A stretch of 64,000 nt of DNA from a virus: IMG/VR virus record IMGVR_UViG_3300021425_003021, positions 41,491-105,490 of that record. One strand, given 5' to 3'. This document shows positions 27,182 through 36,256 of this stretch, in pieces. The number at the start of each line of letters is the position of its first letter. The first letter of the stretch is position 1. The notes under the pieces are model-generated. The model was not told where the DNA came from and made no database searches. It saw nothing but the letters and a program-made list of their open reading frames with translations. A program made the translations under genes and the position numbers.

Positions 27182-28097
27182 ATTGTCATATTTAAAAAAG
27201 CTTTATGATAATCGCAAATGGAAAAAATCATTTGCAGATTTACATATGAAAAAAGTTCCGCCTTATACTATTATAAACGGATTACCTATTCACTTTGATC
27301 CTAAATGGAAACGTATAGGAATAAGTTTTAGCGGAGGTGCTGATAGTAGTTTATTATTGTTTTTATTATGTAAATTAATTCAAGACAAGCGTAGCAGTTG
27401 TAAAATATACCCAATTCACTTGATAAGATTTCACGATCAAAAACCTTGGCTAGAATATATGGCAAAAGATGTTTATAACTGGATAGACAACAAATATCCT
27501 AATATTTTGCAAGAAATGCAATGGGGATTTATTCCTCCATTTCTAGAACAGGTAAAACTAAAAAATTTACAACGTCCTGAACTTGACTTAAAACACGATG
27601 CAGATCTAGTAAATTGTGATGTAGTTGTTGTAGGTAGCTTTCTTGAGTATCAATCATCAAAATACAATTTAGATTACATCTATACAGGAAACACTACAAA
27701 TCCTCCAATTGATCATAAAAATGCACCTGCATTTAGACAAAAAGATGTTGTTGCAGATAATTTAGATAAAGTTGTTAATATTGAATATATTAATCCTTTT
27801 GCACTTATTAACAAAGCTTGGATAATGTCACAATACAAAAATTTTGATTTGTTCGATTCGTTGTTACCATTAACTAGAAGTTGCGAGCAAAGAATGCCTG
27901 GATATAAAATGGATAGTTGGAAATTTGGAGACGAGTATCCACAACCTTGCGAAAAATGTTTCTTTTGTAAAGAACGTGAATGGGGATTGCAATATCCTCA
28001 AATGCAGGAATTTTTAGAAATAAACAACAATAATAGTTTTTTAAATTGGAAAGAAATTTTTCCTAAAATGAAAGATATATTCGATGACAGAAAATAG
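27141..28097 (+). CDS. QueC/ExsB-like PP-loop ATPase
   Basis: 318 residues. The TTG at 27141 is the likely start because AGAGGAG at 27128-27134 is spaced six bases before it, although this makes a 41-base overlap with the radical SAM gene. KRIGISFSGGADSSLLLF carries the SGGxDS PP-loop, which binds ATP as pyrophosphate and activates a carboxylate or amide by adenylation. Near the C-terminus LTRSCEQR followed by CEKCFFC gives one plus three cysteines in the TxSC...CxxCxxC arrangement of the QueC zinc site. True QueC makes the nitrile of preQ0; this protein is more distant, so I call it QueC-like only. Confidence 0.7.
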   Translation: MLILSKKWQKSSSRLSYLKKLYDNRKWKKSFADLHMKKVPPYTIINGLPIHFDPKWKRIGISFSGGADSSLLLFLLCKLIQDKRSSCKIYPIHLIRFHDQKPWLEYMAKDVYNWIDNKYPNILQEMQWGFIPPFLEQVKLKNLQRPELDLKHDADLVNCDVVVVGSFLEYQSSKYNLDYIYTGNTTNPPIDHKNAPAFRQKDVVADNLDKVVNIEYINPFALINKAWIMSQYKNFDLFDSLLPLTRSCEQRMPGYKMDSWKFGDEYPQPCEKCFFCKEREWGLQYPQMQEFLEINNNNSFLNWKEIFPKMKDIFDDRK

Positions 28098-29355
28098 TTA
28101 TCCGTGCTATTATGCACTAGGAGGTATAAACCTAAAACAAAAATTTGCTACAAGTTGTCCGCAACAATCGGACAGATTACAATGGATGGCAAAAGGACAC
28201 TTGCCTAGTCAGTACTTTAACAATGAAAATTTTAGACAACATCGTTTGGATCTGTTAAACGGAAACTGGCCAAAAGGTTGTGATATGTGTCAATATGTAG
28301 AAGAACAAAATTCTGGTGTTAGTATGAGGCAAGAAACACCTGCAGACACTTCATACACAGATTTCAAAACAGGTAAAACAAAATTCGAAGGTCTTAAAAC
28401 TATAGAAATACGATTTAGTAATAGTTGTAATATGGCTTGTTTGCATTGTAGTGCAGCGTTTAGTAGTGGTTGGATGACCAAGCTTAAACGTTATGAACCT
28501 GATCAAATTGATAGAGATCATAGATTGATACAACTTACACAAGATATGCATCGCGAAACAGAAGAAGAAGATTTAAGGATTGATCTTAACACTGAAAAAG
28601 CGTTGGAAATAGTAGATGATCTTAATGCAAACTTTCCAAATTTAGAACGTGTAGATTTTGCAGGTGGTGAAGTACTTTATCAAAAACCTTTTTTGCCTAC
28701 TCTTGAAAGACTAGCAGAACATCCTAATGCAAAAAATATGTTTGTAATGTTTCACACTAACTTTAATGCTGATTTTGATCCTATAAAATTAAATGATTGT
28801 TTAGAAAAATTTGGATCAAGTGAAGTAAAAATCAGTATTGATAGTAGTCCTAAAACGTATCAGTACTTTAGAGGAGGAAGTTGGGAAAAATTAGCAGACA
28901 ATATTGCAAAATTTAAGTCAGTAAGAAGTGAAAAAACAAAAATTTGCTTAATTTGTACAACAGGTGTTTATCAAATCATGCAATTTAAAGATATTTTACA
29001 AGGGCTTATAGATTTAGAATGTGATTATATTGATACAAGTATAATTTTTACACCAGACTATTTAAATCCTGCATTAATGATGATAGATTTTAAAGAAGAA
29101 ACTTTAAAAGAATTGAATTCTAGTATTGAATTGTTGATGAAATACTCGAGAGAACGTTCGGATATCTATATGAGTTATCAAAGTGTTAAAAGAATACATC
29201 AATATGTTCTAAATCATAAAGTTTATGACAAAGAGTGGCAATCTTTTAAAGAATATGTGAAAAAAACTGATATGATATGGAAGCAAGAATTCAACGATCA
29301 CTTTACAAATTATAAATTTGACAAAGAAAATAACAGGATATATAGAAATGTTTAA
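28084..29355 (+). CDS. Radical SAM protein (family 1)
   Basis: 423 residues. A CYYALGGINLKQKFATSCPQ start with GCDMCQYVEEQNSGVSMRQ forms the family-1 N-terminal region. C115, C119 and C122 (SCNMACLHCSAA) are the cluster ligands and DFAGGEVLY is the GGE strand. KISIDSSPKTY corresponds to a SAM/substrate strand. It overlaps the QueC-like gene upstream by 14 bases and is overlapped by another QueC-like gene downstream, giving radical SAM and PP-loop genes in strict alternation. Substrate unknown. Confidence 0.85.
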   Translation: MTENSYPCYYALGGINLKQKFATSCPQQSDRLQWMAKGHLPSQYFNNENFRQHRLDLLNGNWPKGCDMCQYVEEQNSGVSMRQETPADTSYTDFKTGKTKFEGLKTIEIRFSNSCNMACLHCSAAFSSGWMTKLKRYEPDQIDRDHRLIQLTQDMHRETEEEDLRIDLNTEKALEIVDDLNANFPNLERVDFAGGEVLYQKPFLPTLERLAEHPNAKNMFVMFHTNFNADFDPIKLNDCLEKFGSSEVKISIDSSPKTYQYFRGGSWEKLADNIAKFKSVRSEKTKICLICTTGVYQIMQFKDILQGLIDLECDYIDTSIIFTPDYLNPALMMIDFKEETLKELNSSIELLMKYSRERSDIYMSYQSVKRIHQYVLNHKVYDKEWQSFKEYVKKTDMIWKQEFNDHFTNYKFDKENNRIYRNV

Positions 29356-30172
29356 GTCTAGCAACAATTTATACAAAAAATTAGGTGAAGAATTTATTTT
29401 AACAACTATTAGTCACCTTGATATACCTTTTAGTAAAAAATGGAAAAGAATTGGAATTAATTTAAGTGGCGGTGCTGACAGTGCATTACTTGCTTTTTTG
29501 TTAGGAAAAATTATTACTGATAATAATTTAGATTGCAAAATAGATGTAATCACATATCAACGTTGTTGGGAAACAAGACCTTGGCAAGGTTGGTGGAGTT
29601 TGCAGGTTTTCAATAAGTTAAAAAGTTTTTATCCTGATGTTATTGAAAATAGACACACAACATTTATACCTCCTGCATTAGAACACGGTGTAAGCGGTCC
29701 TATTATAGATGGACGCAGTGGAGATCAGATTATAGTTGGCGATTTTAACAAATTTGCCAGTTGGGAATACAATTTAGATGCAGTGTTCAATGCTACAAGT
29801 AAAAATCCTGATGATTCACGTGAGGATAGAATGAAAAACAGAGATGGGGATGCTGAAGATGCAAATACTTGGGATGTTTTATGGTATAGTGGAAAATTAA
29901 AAAGTCATTTTTGCCATCCTTTTAGGTTTGTTAAAAAAGATTGGATAGTAGCTCAATATCATCTTTACAATATCACAGATCTGTATTATACTACACGTAG
30001 CTGTGAAGGAGATATCAATCATAACCAAGCTGTATCTGATGTTGTGAAAGACTTCACAAAATACACTCCTGGTATGGATGTACCTGTTTGTAATGAATGT
30101 TGGTGGTGTAGTGAAAGAAAATGGGCCGAAGACAGAGTCCCTGAAATGATAAAGGAAATAAATGAGTTTTGA
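29348..30172 (+). CDS. QueC/ExsB-like PP-loop ATPase, paralogue
   Basis: 274 residues from the ATG at 29348, chosen because AGGA at 29335-29338 is well placed; the longer frame from 29318 lacks a site. KRIGINLSGGADSALLAFLL is the PP-loop and TTRSCEGDI with CNECWWCSERKW gives the QueC-type four-cysteine zinc site. It aligns with 27141-28097 through the core, including FxxxxKxWIxxQYK near the cysteines. Family knowledge: adenylation of a carboxylate followed by amidation or nitrile formation. It overlaps the flanking radical SAM genes by 8 and 11 bases. The radical SAM/PP-loop unit is duplicated in tandem here. Confidence 0.7.
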   Translation: MFKSSNNLYKKLGEEFILTTISHLDIPFSKKWKRIGINLSGGADSALLAFLLGKIITDNNLDCKIDVITYQRCWETRPWQGWWSLQVFNKLKSFYPDVIENRHTTFIPPALEHGVSGPIIDGRSGDQIIVGDFNKFASWEYNLDAVFNATSKNPDDSREDRMKNRDGDAEDANTWDVLWYSGKLKSHFCHPFRFVKKDWIVAQYHLYNITDLYYTTRSCEGDINHNQAVSDVVKDFTKYTPGMDVPVCNECWWCSERKWAEDRVPEMIKEINEF

Positions 30173-31340
30173 TACAATAGATTTACTTACAGGGCACGTT
30201 TTTCAAGTAACTTGGGATACAGGTCGTAGATGCAATTATGATTGTAGTTATTGTCCTGTACATAGACACGATAATTTTTCACCACACGCAACATTGGACA
30301 GTTTGAAAGACAATGTTGACTTTCTTTATGAATATATTGATTTGCATATACAATATAGAAAGAGTAAGATTGCTAATATAGGGTTTACAGGTGGCGAACC
30401 CACTGTTAATCCTAACTTTATTCCTTTTGCGCAATATCTTAGATCTGAATATGATACCAAATACAAAGACAAATGGGAATGTGGATTTGCTCTAACTACA
30501 AATGGTGCTATGGGTGAAAAAATGGGTCAAGCAGTGATGGAAAATTTTGATCACGCTACAGTAAGTTATCATAGCGAAAGCGACAACAAGTTAAAACAGC
30601 AAGTTAAAGATAGAATTTTACAGTTTCATTATCAAGGAGAGATGCATAATTTCACAGTCAGCGTAAATGTTATGTTTCATGCTGAATATTTTGACGAATG
30701 TAAAGAGCTATGTGGATTTTTGGAAAGCCATAATGTTGATTATGTGCCAAGAGTTATCGGTGAAGAGCCTGATAGTAGACCTAGTTTTGCACACAAATAC
30801 AATGAAGAACAATTACAGTGGTTTAAAGATTACTGGCGTGTAAAGAATGAAAACAAAAATGACGAAAAAGAAATTAGCAAAGTATTAAGTGCTGCCGGTG
30901 AAAAGAAAAATGAAAAGAAAAAACTAGGTAACAGTATCGGACGTCCTTGTTGTGGTAGCAGAGATATGTTATTACATACCGGAGCAAACAGTCGTAAAAG
31001 TAATTTTGTAGACTTTAGAGAATTCAAAGGATGGAATTGTAGTGTGAACTGGTTCTTCCTACATTTAGAACAACAAACAGATAGTGTTTATCATCATCAA
31101 ACTTGTCAGGCACGTTTTGATGGTACTAGGGGACGTATTGGTAAACTAAGTGAAGGTAAAAAACTTATTGCAGATCTAAAAGAAAAAATGGAAACCAATA
31201 GTATGCCAACTATTATTTGTCCTAAACAAACCTGCGGTTGCGGATTGTGTGCTCCAAAAAGTATGCATCAAGCTAGATATTTAGAAGTTGTAGGCAATCA
31301 TATCGAAACAGAGGTATTAAATGATTATAACAGGAAATAA
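30162..31340 (+). CDS. Radical SAM protein (family 3)
   Basis: 392 residues. The cluster ligands are C24, C28 and C31 (GRRCNYDCSYCPVHRH) and NIGFTGGEPTVNP is the GGE strand. SVNVMFHAEYFDECKEL follows. The C-terminal third has FREFKGWNCSVNW and HHQTCQARFDG, then QTCGCGLCAPKS, so at least one auxiliary cluster is plausible. The gene at 36257-37378 shares the GRxCNYxCSYC start and the FKGWNC motif, defining family 3. A charged insert of Lys/Glu runs around residues 230-250. It starts 11 bases inside the previous PP-loop gene and is overlapped by a small SDR gene. Confidence 0.85.
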   Translation: MSFDTIDLLTGHVFQVTWDTGRRCNYDCSYCPVHRHDNFSPHATLDSLKDNVDFLYEYIDLHIQYRKSKIANIGFTGGEPTVNPNFIPFAQYLRSEYDTKYKDKWECGFALTTNGAMGEKMGQAVMENFDHATVSYHSESDNKLKQQVKDRILQFHYQGEMHNFTVSVNVMFHAEYFDECKELCGFLESHNVDYVPRVIGEEPDSRPSFAHKYNEEQLQWFKDYWRVKNENKNDEKEISKVLSAAGEKKNEKKKLGNSIGRPCCGSRDMLLHTGANSRKSNFVDFREFKGWNCSVNWFFLHLEQQTDSVYHHQTCQARFDGTRGRIGKLSEGKKLIADLKEKMETNSMPTIICPKQTCGCGLCAPKSMHQARYLEVVGNHIETEVLNDYNRK

Positions 31341-31875
31341 AGATAAAGGTATTGCAAAGGCATTACATAAATTATATCCAGATGCAGAATTTTGTAGTCA
31401 AAGTACAGGTTATGATTTAGCACGTAAACTAGATCAAGAAAGATTAGCAGAGCGTGTCTGTGAACACGATGTGTTTATTAATTGTAGTGCATTGTTTAAA
31501 TTTCATCAAACAACACTTCTTAACATTGTATATCACAAATGTATGTTAGAAAAACATTGGTGTCATATTATTAATGTAGGTAGTACAACAGATAGAGTAA
31601 AAAAAGGCGGCAGCTGGTTATACAATGCAGAAAAGAAGGCATTAAGAGATTACTCAAACACATTAGGATTAAACGGAGTTTGGCACAGTGGTCCTAAGAT
31701 TAGTTACATAAGTTTTGGTACTTTGAGTAATAACCAAGAAAAACATCCAAACAGAACTGTAATTGATATTGATGAAGCAACTAGTTATATCAAATGGGTA
31801 ATTGATCAGCCTAGAGAGCTATGCATAAATGAAATTAGTATAGACCCTATGCAACCAGACCATTGGAAAAGCTAA
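31321..31875 (+). CDS. Short SDR-like oxidoreductase
   Basis: 184 residues. MIITGNKDKGIAKAL is a short Rossmann start with ITG and the Gly-containing loop, HDVFINCSALFKFHQ corresponds to the NNA-type strand (NCS), INVGSTTDR carries the catalytic Ser position, and LYNAEKKALRDYS has the YxxxK catalytic pair. Length is below the usual ~250 for SDRs. The proteins at 38042 and 42687 share the same compact form, so they are paralogues. The family uses NAD(P)H to reduce or oxidise alcohols and ketones. It overlaps the radical SAM genes on both sides (20 bases and 1 base). Confidence 0.65.
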   Translation: MIITGNKDKGIAKALHKLYPDAEFCSQSTGYDLARKLDQERLAERVCEHDVFINCSALFKFHQTTLLNIVYHKCMLEKHWCHIINVGSTTDRVKKGGSWLYNAEKKALRDYSNTLGLNGVWHSGPKISYISFGTLSNNQEKHPNRTVIDIDEATSYIKWVIDQPRELCINEISIDPMQPDHWKS

Positions 31876-33083
31876 TGTCTGATTTGCCAAAGTATGCTTG
31901 TCAACTTCCTATGCATCATATGGCAATACGTCCAGATGGTCGTGTTATGCCCTGTTGTTATTTCAGGCATGAACACGTTCCTACAGATTTAAATTTATCT
32001 TTAGAAGATCCTTTTAACCATCCTTTTATGAAACAAAATAGAGAAAGTGTTTTAAATGATGAAATGATTCCTGGTTGCAGCAAATGCTACGAAGATGAAA
32101 AAACATCTGGTAACAGTATGCGCACCGACATTTATAACTCTCCATACAATTTTTTAAATTTACCTACAGATGATACTAGAGGTAAAGTTGCAAAACTTAC
32201 AAATATTGATGTAACATTTAGTAACGTTTGTAACAACAAGTGTAGAATGTGTGGTCCAGAACTTAGTACACAATGGTACAGTGACGCTAAGAAAATGGGA
32301 TATCCTTTTGAAAAACGTGGTGTAATTGCTGAAAACAAATGGATAGAAACAGCCAATGTAAGTGATTTAACATTTATCAAGTTCTTAGGCGGCGAACCGT
32401 TAATGGAACAGGAAAAAATGATACAGCTATTGCAAAAGTGTAATAGAGAAAAATTAGTCGTTCATATTACCACTAACGGAACATTATTGCCTAATGAGAC
32501 ATTACATAATTTACTAACAGAATGCGAAGGTGTGTATATGACTGTTAGTGTAGATCAATTTGGACAGTTTAACGAGTTTTTACGTAAAGGCAGTAATTGG
32601 AATACCACCATTGAAAATATGTTTACAATGAAAGAGCATTATGGTAAGCATACAACAACTGTACATTCTGTAACATCAATATACAATGTAAATTTGTGTA
32701 ATCAATTGATCGATTTTTGTATTAATGAAAGATTTTATCAAAAAAATGCTGTTGTTGACGGTCCTAATTGGATGATGCCAAGAAATCTGCCAAAAAAAGT
32801 CAAAGCTAAATTAATAAAGTTGCTAAATTTAAACATACAAAATACAAACCTGCCAAAACATTTGTCATATCTATATGATGCAACTGCTCATTATGAATTA
32901 CTAATTAATGAATTAGAGCAAGATGGCGATTTTGGAATGTTTTTACGTAATGATACAAGACTAAACATTATACGCAATGAACATTGGAAAGATTACAATC
33001 CATGGCTATGGAATGAGCTTAAACCTTATTTTGTTGAAACACAACTTGAAGATGGACAATTGGATTATCTAAATACTCTCTGA
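31875..33083 (+). CDS. Radical SAM protein (family 1)
   Basis: 402 residues from the ATG at 31875 (TAATG with the previous stop); an in-frame TTG at 31863 also exists. CQLPMHHMAIRPDGRVMPCC and GCSKCYEDEKTSGNSMR form the typical N-terminal region. Ligands are C119, C123 and C126 (VCNNKCRMCGPE), and IKFLGGEPLME is the GGE strand. The CGPE after the cluster and the following tryptophan match the 34905 protein. The gene ends directly before an ATAAATAT box that opens the next small operon. Substrate unknown. Confidence 0.85.
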   Translation: MSDLPKYACQLPMHHMAIRPDGRVMPCCYFRHEHVPTDLNLSLEDPFNHPFMKQNRESVLNDEMIPGCSKCYEDEKTSGNSMRTDIYNSPYNFLNLPTDDTRGKVAKLTNIDVTFSNVCNNKCRMCGPELSTQWYSDAKKMGYPFEKRGVIAENKWIETANVSDLTFIKFLGGEPLMEQEKMIQLLQKCNREKLVVHITTNGTLLPNETLHNLLTECEGVYMTVSVDQFGQFNEFLRKGSNWNTTIENMFTMKEHYGKHTTTVHSVTSIYNVNLCNQLIDFCINERFYQKNAVVDGPNWMMPRNLPKKVKAKLIKLLNLNIQNTNLPKHLSYLYDATAHYELLINELEQDGDFGMFLRNDTRLNIIRNEHWKDYNPWLWNELKPYFVETQLEDGQLDYLNTL

Positions 33084-33090
33084 TAAATAT
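33083..33090 (+). promoter_or_regulatory. Candidate late promoter box ATAAATAT
   Basis: ATAAATAT overlaps the TGA stop of the radical SAM gene and lies 23 bases before the ATG at 33114. GAGAG sits between the box and the start. Confidence 0.45.
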
Positions 33091-33113
33091 AGTTATTAAG
33101 ATAGAGAGTTAAA

Positions 33114-33614
33114 ATGTTCCAAACCAAAAATTTAAACTATAAAATGTTAAGCAAAGATTCTTTGGATGCTGTGCGAGAATTTGTAGTAACAGAAAATAAT
33201 CTTTTTGATAAGGGCATATCGTATTTGTCACACGCACCGGTTAATCGCAGTCACCGATGGAAACCTTATACCAATTTAGTTAAACCTATTACAAACTATC
33301 TTAAAGAAAAAGATTTGAACATTACTGCATTAGGTGCTAATAGAATAGAAGCAAATACTAAAAAAAATGTATTTTTTATGCCAAACAAGAACAACGGCAC
33401 TAACACAGTCATTTTGATACCGTTATTTGATTATTCAAGGGAACAAAAAGTATTGCACTTTATCAAGACCAAGTCTAAGATTGCATTGAATTCTACATTA
33501 GTATTTGATCATTCTTTACAAAGACACTGGGTAAATGAATATAATACAAAGTTTTGTTTTTTAGTATATGGGCTAAATGAATCTATTAGTATAGTCACAG
33601 AAAGGCTTTCATAG
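33114..33614 (+). CDS. Hypothetical protein
   Basis: 166 residues. The C-terminal half reads as beta strands (TVILIPLFDYS, then HSLQRHWVNEYNTKFCFLVY), with an alternating pattern and a DHSLQRH that resembles the distal-His strand of the cupin-type oxygenases encoded further down. The proximal HxD of those proteins is missing. It could be an inactive relative or an unrelated beta protein. It is the first gene behind an ATAAATAT box and is followed after one base by a sulfotransferase-like gene. No function is assigned. Confidence 0.4.
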   Translation: MFQTKNLNYKMLSKDSLDAVREFVVTENNLFDKGISYLSHAPVNRSHRWKPYTNLVKPITNYLKEKDLNITALGANRIEANTKKNVFFMPNKNNGTNTVILIPLFDYSREQKVLHFIKTKSKIALNSTLVFDHSLQRHWVNEYNTKFCFLVYGLNESISIVTERLS

Positions 33615-33615
33615 T

Positions 33616-34200
33616 TTGCAAATCGTATATGGCGAGCCAAGAACAGGTTCTCATTTTATAGCAAGGAATTTTGCAAATCAATACAACAAAATATTTTTAG
33701 GTGAGTATTTTAAAAGTCCAATTCCTAATGCACAAGTAAACATATTTAAAAAAATTGATACATTACCAAAAAATTCTGTTATCATAGTTCATCCAGATTT
33801 ATCATATGGACAATATCCTGAAGAATTTTACACTTGGTTATTTTCCAATGAATTAATTGTCACAGAAACTGATGATAGATGGCGGCAGGTTGTCAGTTGG
33901 GGACTTGCAGCAAAAACAACAAATTATCACAGTTATAATGGTTCAAGATATTTAGAACAAAATATCGCATACAAAAGAAATTTTTTTGATATGTTAAAAA
34001 ATTCTATTAAAAAATACAACGAAACAAAACATCTAATAAAATACAAAGATTTAATAAATTTAAGTAGTATAAAAAAACAACAAGTTTTTGAAGGAAAATA
34101 TCAATTACCACACAAAACATATCGACAAAAAACAGATGAATTATGTCTAATGTATAGCAATTTAAATGAAGTAAAACAGTGGTACAATGAACTATTATAA
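33616..34200 (+). CDS. Sulfotransferase-like P-loop protein
   Basis: 194 residues from a TTG start; AAAGG lies ~10 bases before it. IVYGEPRTGSHFIARNF at 3-19 resembles the 5'-phosphosulfate-binding loop of sulfotransferases (P-R-S/T-G-S/T...), preceded by a first strand. VIIVHPDLSYG and LIVTETDDRWRQVVSWGLA fit the later strand with the conserved Arg/Ser region where PAPS 3'-phosphate is held. Lys-Tyr at IKYKDLIN is like the family's KYEDL motif. Transfer of sulfate from PAPS to an alcohol or amine is possible, but the identification rests on short motifs only. Confidence 0.5.
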   Translation: MQIVYGEPRTGSHFIARNFANQYNKIFLGEYFKSPIPNAQVNIFKKIDTLPKNSVIIVHPDLSYGQYPEEFYTWLFSNELIVTETDDRWRQVVSWGLAAKTTNYHSYNGSRYLEQNIAYKRNFFDMLKNSIKKYNETKHLIKYKDLINLSSIKKQQVFEGKYQLPHKTYRQKTDELCLMYSNLNEVKQWYNELL

Positions 34201-34205
34201 TGTAA

Positions 34206-34213
34206 ATAAATAC
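34206..34213 (+). promoter_or_regulatory. Candidate late promoter box ATAAATAC
   Basis: The octamer lies in the short gap before the nitroreductase gene at 34235, 21 bases upstream of its ATG. AGGAG at 34224-34228 is between them. The paralogous gene at 39918 has the same arrangement. Confidence 0.5.
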
Positions 34214-34234
34214 AATTGTATACAGGAGATTACC

Positions 34235-34885
34235 ATGGATCATAAACAAATTGAAAAAGCAGTGATTAGAAGTCAACATTGTCAGCGTAATTGGGACTTG
34301 TCAAAACAAATTCCACAAGAAGATTTAGATTTAATTCAACACGCTGTAACACAATGTCCTAGCAAACAAAATGTTGCTTTTTACAAAGTGCATATGATTA
34401 CCGATAGAAACTTAATCGAAGCCATACACGCTAATACAGAAGGATTTACAACAAATTTTGTTACAATGGAAGGTGAAACCAACAGTCAAACACTAGCAAA
34501 TCTGTTAATTGTTTTTGAGGCATACAACGGTCATTTAAATAAAGATAACAATGTATTCAGAAATGATGAAATATTGAAAATGGACACAGGAAAAGAACTA
34601 ACTGAAGCAGAGCAAGAAACATTTAAAAGAGATCAACAAATGGCAGTTGGCATTGCAGCAGGTTATGCTAATGTAACTAGTGCAATGATGGGATACGGAA
34701 CTGGTTGCTGTGCTTGTTTTGATGGTAAAGCAATAGAAGATTTACTAAATTTAGATGGTCCTGTTTTATTAATGATGGGTATAGGATATAAAGATCCAAC
34801 TCGTAATAGAAGAGAGCATCACGAAACTGGGTTTGTATTTCCTACAAAACCAAAACAAAAGATCAAAGTTAAAAAGCATTACTAA
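34235..34885 (+). CDS. Nitroreductase-family flavoprotein
   Basis: 216 residues from the ATG at 34235, chosen because AGGAG at 34224-34228 precedes it and the paralogue at 39918 starts at the same point (HKDIKKAIIRSQHCQRNW); a longer frame from 34187 is not conserved. RSQHCQRNWDL is the FMN-binding start, CPSKQNVAFYKVHMI is the P-S motif region, and MAVGIAAGYANVTSAMMGYG is the family helix leading to GTGCCACF. The family reduces nitro groups, quinones or enones with NAD(P)H via FMN, and some members act in natural-product dehydrogenation. An RNRREHHETG signature near the C-terminus is shared by both paralogues. Confidence 0.8.
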   Translation: MDHKQIEKAVIRSQHCQRNWDLSKQIPQEDLDLIQHAVTQCPSKQNVAFYKVHMITDRNLIEAIHANTEGFTTNFVTMEGETNSQTLANLLIVFEAYNGHLNKDNNVFRNDEILKMDTGKELTEAEQETFKRDQQMAVGIAAGYANVTSAMMGYGTGCCACFDGKAIEDLLNLDGPVLLMMGIGYKDPTRNRREHHETGFVFPTKPKQKIKVKKHY

Positions 34886-34904
34886 TTGTTCTATTAAATA
34901 GTGT

Positions 34905-36233
34905 ATGAAAGATACTTTTTGCCCAATTCCTTGGAATTTTCAGGCTGTGCGAAACAATGGCGATATACGTATATGCTGTCAAGCTAATGTAACAGAAAAT
35001 CAAGGAGTGATTAGACACTGTGATGGTACTCCTTATAATGCAAGTCGTGACAGCTTAGAAGATGCACGTAATGCCAATCTTATGAAAACTGTTCGAAAAA
35101 ATATGCTTAATGGTGTTTGGAGCCAAGAATGCGGCAGATGCCAGCAGGAAGAAGAAGCAGGACTTAACAGTAGACGTCAATATGAGCAACAAAATTGGCC
35201 TACATTTACTATTGATAAGGCAAAACAAGTCACTGACGACGATGGCGGTGTAAGTGAAATTCCAGTAACTTATTACGATTTACGTTTCGGAAACTTGTGT
35301 AATCTTGCTTGTAGAATGTGCGGACCTACTGACAGTCATACTTGGTATGAACAATGGGTAGATTATCACAAATCAAATGAATATATTGACACACACGGCA
35401 CAGTATCATTGCAACGTAATGCCAAAGGAAGACTGTTCACAAACGATTATGATTGGCACGGCAGTGATGTATTTTGGAATAGTATTGAAAAAAACATTCC
35501 AAATATAAAACACGTTTATATGGCTGGCGGAGAGCCCATGATGATCGAACGTCATTATGAATTTTTACAAAAATGTATAGATAGCGGTTATGCTGGTAAA
35601 ATCATTATAGAATATAATACAAATATGACTAATCTTCCTGAGCGTGTATTACAAATGTGGAAACATTTTAGACAAGTTAGAGTTGGAGCCAGCATCGATG
35701 GATACGGCGATATGTTAGAGTATCAAAGATGGCCATTGAAATGGAACCAAGCATATAAAAATTTAAAAAAGTTAGATCAATTGTGTATTGATAATAAAAA
35801 CATATTTGCTTGGCTAGCTTGCACAGTAACAGCTAATAATGTATTTCATATACCTGAATTTATGTGGTGGAAACTAAAAGAAAGTGGTTTTAAAAAAATT
35901 AATAGTTCTAAAAAAAGACCTGTAATTACACACCACGTAGCACACGGTCCAAAAAGAACAAACATAAAATTATTAGATCCTACACTAAAATTAGATTTAC
36001 ACAATCATTATGAATCTTGGAAAAATAAATTTATGTTTGATAATGAAATCGAACAAAGTGTAAAAGAAAATGCAACTAGTATACTTGATAGTATATTAAA
36101 ATTTGCAAACAAAGAAGATTATTCAAATGATTATATCGATGAATTTGTAAATTTTACAAAATACTTAGATAAAGCAAGAAATCAAAATATACTAGATGTT
36201 GTACCACAATATTCTAAATTATTTGACAAATAA
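34905..36233 (+). CDS. Radical SAM protein (family 1)
   Basis: 442 residues. CPIPWNFQAVRNNGDIRICC and CGRCQQEEEAGLNSRRQ form the N-terminal region. Ligands are C132, C136 and C139 (LCNLACRMCGPTD), YMAGGEPMM is the GGE strand, and VGASIDGYGDM follows. Closest in layout to 25778-27181. There is no clear ribosome site; ATTAAATA sits just 5 bases before the ATG, so a late-type leaderless start is possible but unsupported. The end of the gene carries the TTGACA of the next promoter. Confidence 0.85.
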   Translation: MKDTFCPIPWNFQAVRNNGDIRICCQANVTENQGVIRHCDGTPYNASRDSLEDARNANLMKTVRKNMLNGVWSQECGRCQQEEEAGLNSRRQYEQQNWPTFTIDKAKQVTDDDGGVSEIPVTYYDLRFGNLCNLACRMCGPTDSHTWYEQWVDYHKSNEYIDTHGTVSLQRNAKGRLFTNDYDWHGSDVFWNSIEKNIPNIKHVYMAGGEPMMIERHYEFLQKCIDSGYAGKIIIEYNTNMTNLPERVLQMWKHFRQVRVGASIDGYGDMLEYQRWPLKWNQAYKNLKKLDQLCIDNKNIFAWLACTVTANNVFHIPEFMWWKLKESGFKKINSSKKRPVITHHVAHGPKRTNIKLLDPTLKLDLHNHYESWKNKFMFDNEIEQSVKENATSILDSILKFANKEDYSNDYIDEFVNFTKYLDKARNQNILDVVPQYSKLFDK

Positions 36234-36251
36234 CGCAAGGAATGTTATAAT
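36223..36251 (+). promoter_or_regulatory. Consensus sigma70 promoter for a leaderless transcript
   Basis: TTGACA at 36223-36228 lies inside the last codons of the upstream gene. TATAAT is at 36246-36251, with a 17-base spacer. The predicted +1 is at 36258, one base from the A of the ATG at 36257. Confidence 0.7.
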
Positions 36252-36256
36252 TAGAA

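Noticed and set aside
27141-28097. Calling the PP-loop protein QueC itself
   Set aside because: The SGGxDS and cysteine pattern match QueC, but the rest is divergent and a second copy lies next to another radical SAM gene, so a different substrate is more likely.
33114-33614. Listing this protein as an oxygenase
   Set aside because: Only a DHS...RHW strand resembles the distal part of the neighbouring oxygenases; the HxD pair is absent.
34187-34234. Upstream in-frame start of the first nitroreductase
   Set aside because: The paralogue begins at the position of the ATG at 34235 and that ATG has AGGAG; the extra 16 residues are part of the intergenic promoter region.
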